Positions 62,015 through 64,000 of a stretch of 64,000 nt of DNA are shown here, in pieces. The stretch is from Pedobacter sp. AK013 (lineage in GTDB: Bacteria > Bacteroidota > Bacteroidia > Sphingobacteriales > Sphingobacteriaceae). Each line of letters starts with the position of its first letter. Positions within the stretch are counted from its first letter, which is position 1. Both the position numbers and the translations under genes were made by a program. Below the pieces are notes generated by a model. The model searched no databases and was not told the DNA's origin. It saw only the letters and a list, made by a program, of their open reading frames with translations. Location of the stretch: contig NZ_JACHCQ010000004.1 of the NCBI RefSeq assembly GCF_014205835.1, forward strand, positions 163,627 to 227,626. Reading direction: 5' to 3'.

Positions 62015-62341
62015 TTACTTTTGTTCTTTAGCAGGATTTCTGTGATAGATTTTCTCGTTCAAAAATTCATCAATAGCAACTAAAACAGGTTTCGGCATAC
62101 GCTCGTAATGCTTGCTGATTTCAATCTGCTCACGATTTTCGAAAATTTCTTCTAAATTATCGTTGCTTGAAGCAAATTCTGCCAATTTACCATGTAACTC
62201 TTCTTTAACGTTGTTCGAAATCTGATTTGCTCTTTTAGCAATTACCACTAAAGATTCGTATAAGTTATCTGTAGTTTTATCTAAATCGTGTACGTTTCTG
62301 GTTACTGTAGTGTTGGGTACAGCAGGTTTGTTAGTATTCAT
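62015..62341 (-). CDS. rpoZ: RNA polymerase omega subunit (RpoZ/Rpb6-type), 108 aa
   Basis: Small subunit that stabilises the polymerase. The segment TDNLYESLVVIAKRANQISNNVKEELHGKL corresponds to the omega/Rpb6 core; ERMPKPVLVAIDEFLNEKIYHR forms the C-terminal end, as usual in Bacteroidota. It begins 3 bp after bamD and belongs to that operon. Confidence 0.9.
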   Translation of the reverse strand: MNTNKPAVPNTTVTRNVHDLDKTTDNLYESLVVIAKRANQISNNVKEELHGKLAEFASSNDNLEEIFENREQIEISKHYERMPKPVLVAIDEFLNEKIYHRNPAKEQK

Positions 62342-62344
62342 GTA

Positions 62345-63280
62345 TTACTTGTTTTTAATATCCGTTTTATTAATTGTAGCAGAAGTATCTTTTAACTTCC
62401 CGGTTCTGATCAGCATCTGCTTGTATTTTTCCTGATCTGCAGCATATAATGCCAATTCTTGCTTCGTAGCTGCAATTCCTGCTTCAACATCATCCTTAAG
62501 CGCCTTTGCGTCTTTAGTGTATTTACTGTCAGGATGGTTCTCGGTAAACTCAGTATATAAAGCAAGCGCTTCATTATAACGGTCTTCCTGGCGAATCACA
62601 TAGCTGTTTTTTGCGTATAAATATTGCGCTTTAATCATCAAGAAATCCATTTCCTCAGCATATTTAATATCTGGGTAATCTCTCTGCGCATTTTTTAAGG
62701 CAATAACAGCTGCTCTATAATTATCTACATTACTAGGCCCTGTAGTTAAGTACATTTTAGCATTTTCAAATGCTTTATCCTCTAACTTGCCCCTTAGTGT
62801 GGCAATATATTTGCCAGCAGCTGCAGCGCGATCGCTAGTAGGGTATAAGTTGATAAATAATTGTAGTGCATCAATAGCTTTATAGGTGTTTTCCTGATCT
62901 AAAGAGAAATTTGGAGACTCTAAATAGAAACAATAAGCCCCCATATATCTAGCTTCTTCGGCATTTTTACTTGCCGGATAGGTTTCTGCAAAACTTTTAA
63001 ACTGGTATCTTGCAGTTGTATAATCACTTAATCTGTATAGTGTATAAGCGTAATAATAATTCAGATCCTCCGCTTCTGCACGGCCCCTATATTTTTGAGA
63101 AAGATCCTCAAAAAGCACCAAAGCTTTACTGTAATCGCGTTTATTATACAAACGAAGAGCCTCTTGGTATTTTTTTGCAACATCATTACTCGCTCTCAAT
63201 TTCTCGAAACGACTTTTACAACCCGCAATACCTAAAGCGGCAATAAATACTAAAATAATTAAGTGTTTAACTTTAAACAT
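62345..63280 (-). CDS. bamD: Outer-membrane assembly lipoprotein BamD, 311 aa
   Basis: TPR lipoprotein of the Bam complex. Lipobox LGIAGC, then TPR motifs: KKYQEALRLYNKRDYSKALV, YYYAYTLYRLSDYTTARYQF, AYCFYLESPNF, and a last one near ALALYTEFTENHPDSKY. C-terminal residues are hydrophilic. It opens a minus-strand operon with rpoZ, coaBC and the DUF4835 gene. A TATCTTTG element ends 4 nt before the ATG. Confidence 0.92.
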   Translation of the reverse strand: MFKVKHLIILVFIAALGIAGCKSRFEKLRASNDVAKKYQEALRLYNKRDYSKALVLFEDLSQKYRGRAEAEDLNYYYAYTLYRLSDYTTARYQFKSFAETYPASKNAEEARYMGAYCFYLESPNFSLDQENTYKAIDALQLFINLYPTSDRAAAAGKYIATLRGKLEDKAFENAKMYLTTGPSNVDNYRAAVIALKNAQRDYPDIKYAEEMDFLMIKAQYLYAKNSYVIRQEDRYNEALALYTEFTENHPDSKYTKDAKALKDDVEAGIAATKQELALYAADQEKYKQMLIRTGKLKDTSATINKTDIKNK

Positions 63281-63284
63281 TCTG

Positions 63285-63292
63285 CAAAGATA
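63285..63292 (-). promoter_or_regulatory. -7 element abutting the bamD start
   Basis: TATCTTTG on the minus strand fits TAnnTTTG and ends 4 nt upstream of ATG 63280, so the bamD operon transcript would be leaderless or nearly so. Confidence 0.65.
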
Positions 63293-63780
63293 ATTAATAA
63301 TACGATAACATCAATAAAAACAATTGGGCACTAAGCTATGCAAAGCAATTCAGTACAATATAACAGTTAACAATTTTTAACATATATTATAGTATAACCT
63401 AATTTATCTGGAGGTTTTTGTTCCTACACTATATATAATAGTATATGTCTCATGTTTTTTCAGCAAAGCAGGGTTAGTACTACCTATATAGGTTTGTTCC
63501 CGCTATGCGCTGCAAAGCCTTGGTTCGTTCCTCACCTTCGGGTTTTCCGCTGCTATCGGGTTTGGGCTGGCGGGGACAGGGTTACTTACGAAGTTTCTAA
63601 GGCCATGCGCCGAGGAAACTTCGTAAGTCTTTAGATCAAACCCCGCAGGTTTTTAAAACTTGCGAGCTTTATAAGCACGCATAAACACTAGATCTGCAAA
63701 AAAAGTTTTGTTCGTGCTGACATTTTTTCTGTCTGAAAACCATTAACTTACGCTTAATCCTGGTCTATCCAGCAAAAACA
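63293..63780. other. Spacer between bamD and the right-edge promoters
   Basis: AT-rich from 63293 to 63450. Then a region whose left part (63480-63570) resembles the 5' half of the dispersed element (CCGCTGCTATCGGGTTTGGGC), a 14-bp hairpin (63584-63628) and the stem CCCGCAGGTTT / AACTTGCGAG (63644-63667). An open frame across it is not a credible gene. Confidence 0.5.
63584..63628. repeat. Perfect 14-bp inverted repeat
   Basis: ACTTACGAAGTTTC (63584-63597) and GAAACTTCGTAAGT (63615-63628) are exact complements around 17 nt. Confidence 0.7.
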
Positions 63781-63781
63781 C

Positions 63782-63812
63782 TTTGGATTGAGGGATATTT
63801 TTTCTACTTTTG
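63782..63812 (+). promoter_or_regulatory. Promoter P1 at the right edge
   Basis: TTTG (63782-63785) and TACTTTTG (63805-63812) are separated by 19 bp, the Bacteroidota -33/-7 spacing. The following CATCCCGCTCCGGAGGA is GC-rich and closely resembles the sequence after P2. Confidence 0.75.
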
Positions 63813-63893
63813 CATCCCGCTCCGGAGGAGGTGGCAACAGACTGAAAAGATAGCGTGAGGTTAAGGGAGAGCGGTATTTATTTTAAAATAAAT

Positions 63894-63924
63894 ATTGCTG
63901 GATTGGAAAAGATTGCTACCTTTG
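63894..63924 (+). promoter_or_regulatory. Promoter P2 at the right edge
   Basis: ATTG (63894-63897) and TACCTTTG (63917-63924) are 19 bp apart. CAGCCCGGTTCGGAAGGA follows, close to the post-P1 sequence. Tandem promoters with a GC-rich start and a purine-rich leader suggest rRNA transcription beyond 64000. Confidence 0.7.
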
Positions 63925-64000
63925 CAGCCCGGTTCGGAAGGACGGAAAGCTGATCAACATCGGCGTATTGAAATAGAGGAAAGAGGAAAAAAAGGGGTTT
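63925..64000 (+). other. Probable rRNA leader, cut by the window edge
   Basis: Purine-rich DNA (GAGGAAAGAGGAAAAAAAGG) without an open frame runs to the edge. It fits the leader of an rRNA operon, which is inference only. Confidence 0.45.

Noticed and set aside
63452..63634. 60-codon open frame at the right end
   Set aside because: It crosses a perfect inverted repeat and an element remnant and has no family features.
1..64000. Transposase, integrase, phage genes, tRNA or riboswitch
   Set aside because: I looked on both strands and found no convincing example; the repeats present are non-coding.

Overview
The window looks like a chromosomal segment of a Bacteroidota bacterium, most likely a Pedobacter-like member of the Sphingobacteriaceae. 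The reasons are a SusC/SusD-type operon, the Bacteroidota -7 promoter element TAnnTTTG in front of many genes, almost no Shine-Dalgarno sequences, AT-rich intergenic DNA, and family-typical genes (DUF4835, DUF4468, Bbp2 porin, FucP-type MFS, EttA, RpoZ/Rpb6-type omega). The genus is an inference from gene content; no rRNA sequence is inside the window.

Layout. 1-11.3 kb: purine genes (a long PurF-like amidophosphoribosyltransferase and guaA), a LysE exporter, a sugar MFS transporter, a dCMP deaminase, a wrecked Phd/PIN toxin-antitoxin locus, a periplasmic-binding-protein-like lipoprotein, an RsmB/NOP RNA methyltransferase and a MarC protein. 11.4-18.4 kb: a phosphate-selective-type porin, two APC amino-acid permeases and a membrane pyrophosphatase. 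18.4-19.2 kb: two tandem copies of a dispersed non-coding element. 19.2-33.9 kb: a TIGR01212-type radical SAM protein, an ammonium transporter with an OmpL-like porin behind paired palindromic operators, small conserved proteins, a DEAD-box helicase, a large outer-membrane barrel protein, an SGNH hydrolase, three small membrane proteins and ettA.

34.6-43.7 kb: a nutrient-uptake locus of five secreted proteins (SusC-like, SusD-like, DUF4959/DUF5000-type, DUF4998/DUF5013-type, and a lipoprotein with an HExxH motif). No glycoside hydrolase, polysaccharide lyase, sulfatase or sigma/anti-sigma pair is present. 44-53.7 kb: a BLUF blue-light-sensor protein, clpC, a CAP-domain lipoprotein, an ATP-grasp enzyme, a PA0069-type radical SAM protein and two tandem paralogues with a carboxypeptidase-regulatory-like domain. 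53.8-63.3 kb, all on the minus strand: bamD-rpoZ-coaBC-DUF4835, then a thioredoxin-like gene between 65-bp direct repeats, a blaI/M56 sensor pair with two 16-bp operators, and recN. The right edge carries two tandem promoters with matching initial transcribed sequences, probably the start of an rRNA operon that lies beyond the window.

No transposase, phage gene, CRISPR array, tRNA or classical riboswitch was found. The accessory signal is in the intergenic DNA. It includes a degenerate 100-280 bp element family with a shared 3' end (six copies, all in the same orientation), REP-like palindromes, tracts of drifting short words, and a truncated toxin gene that ends exactly where one such tract begins.
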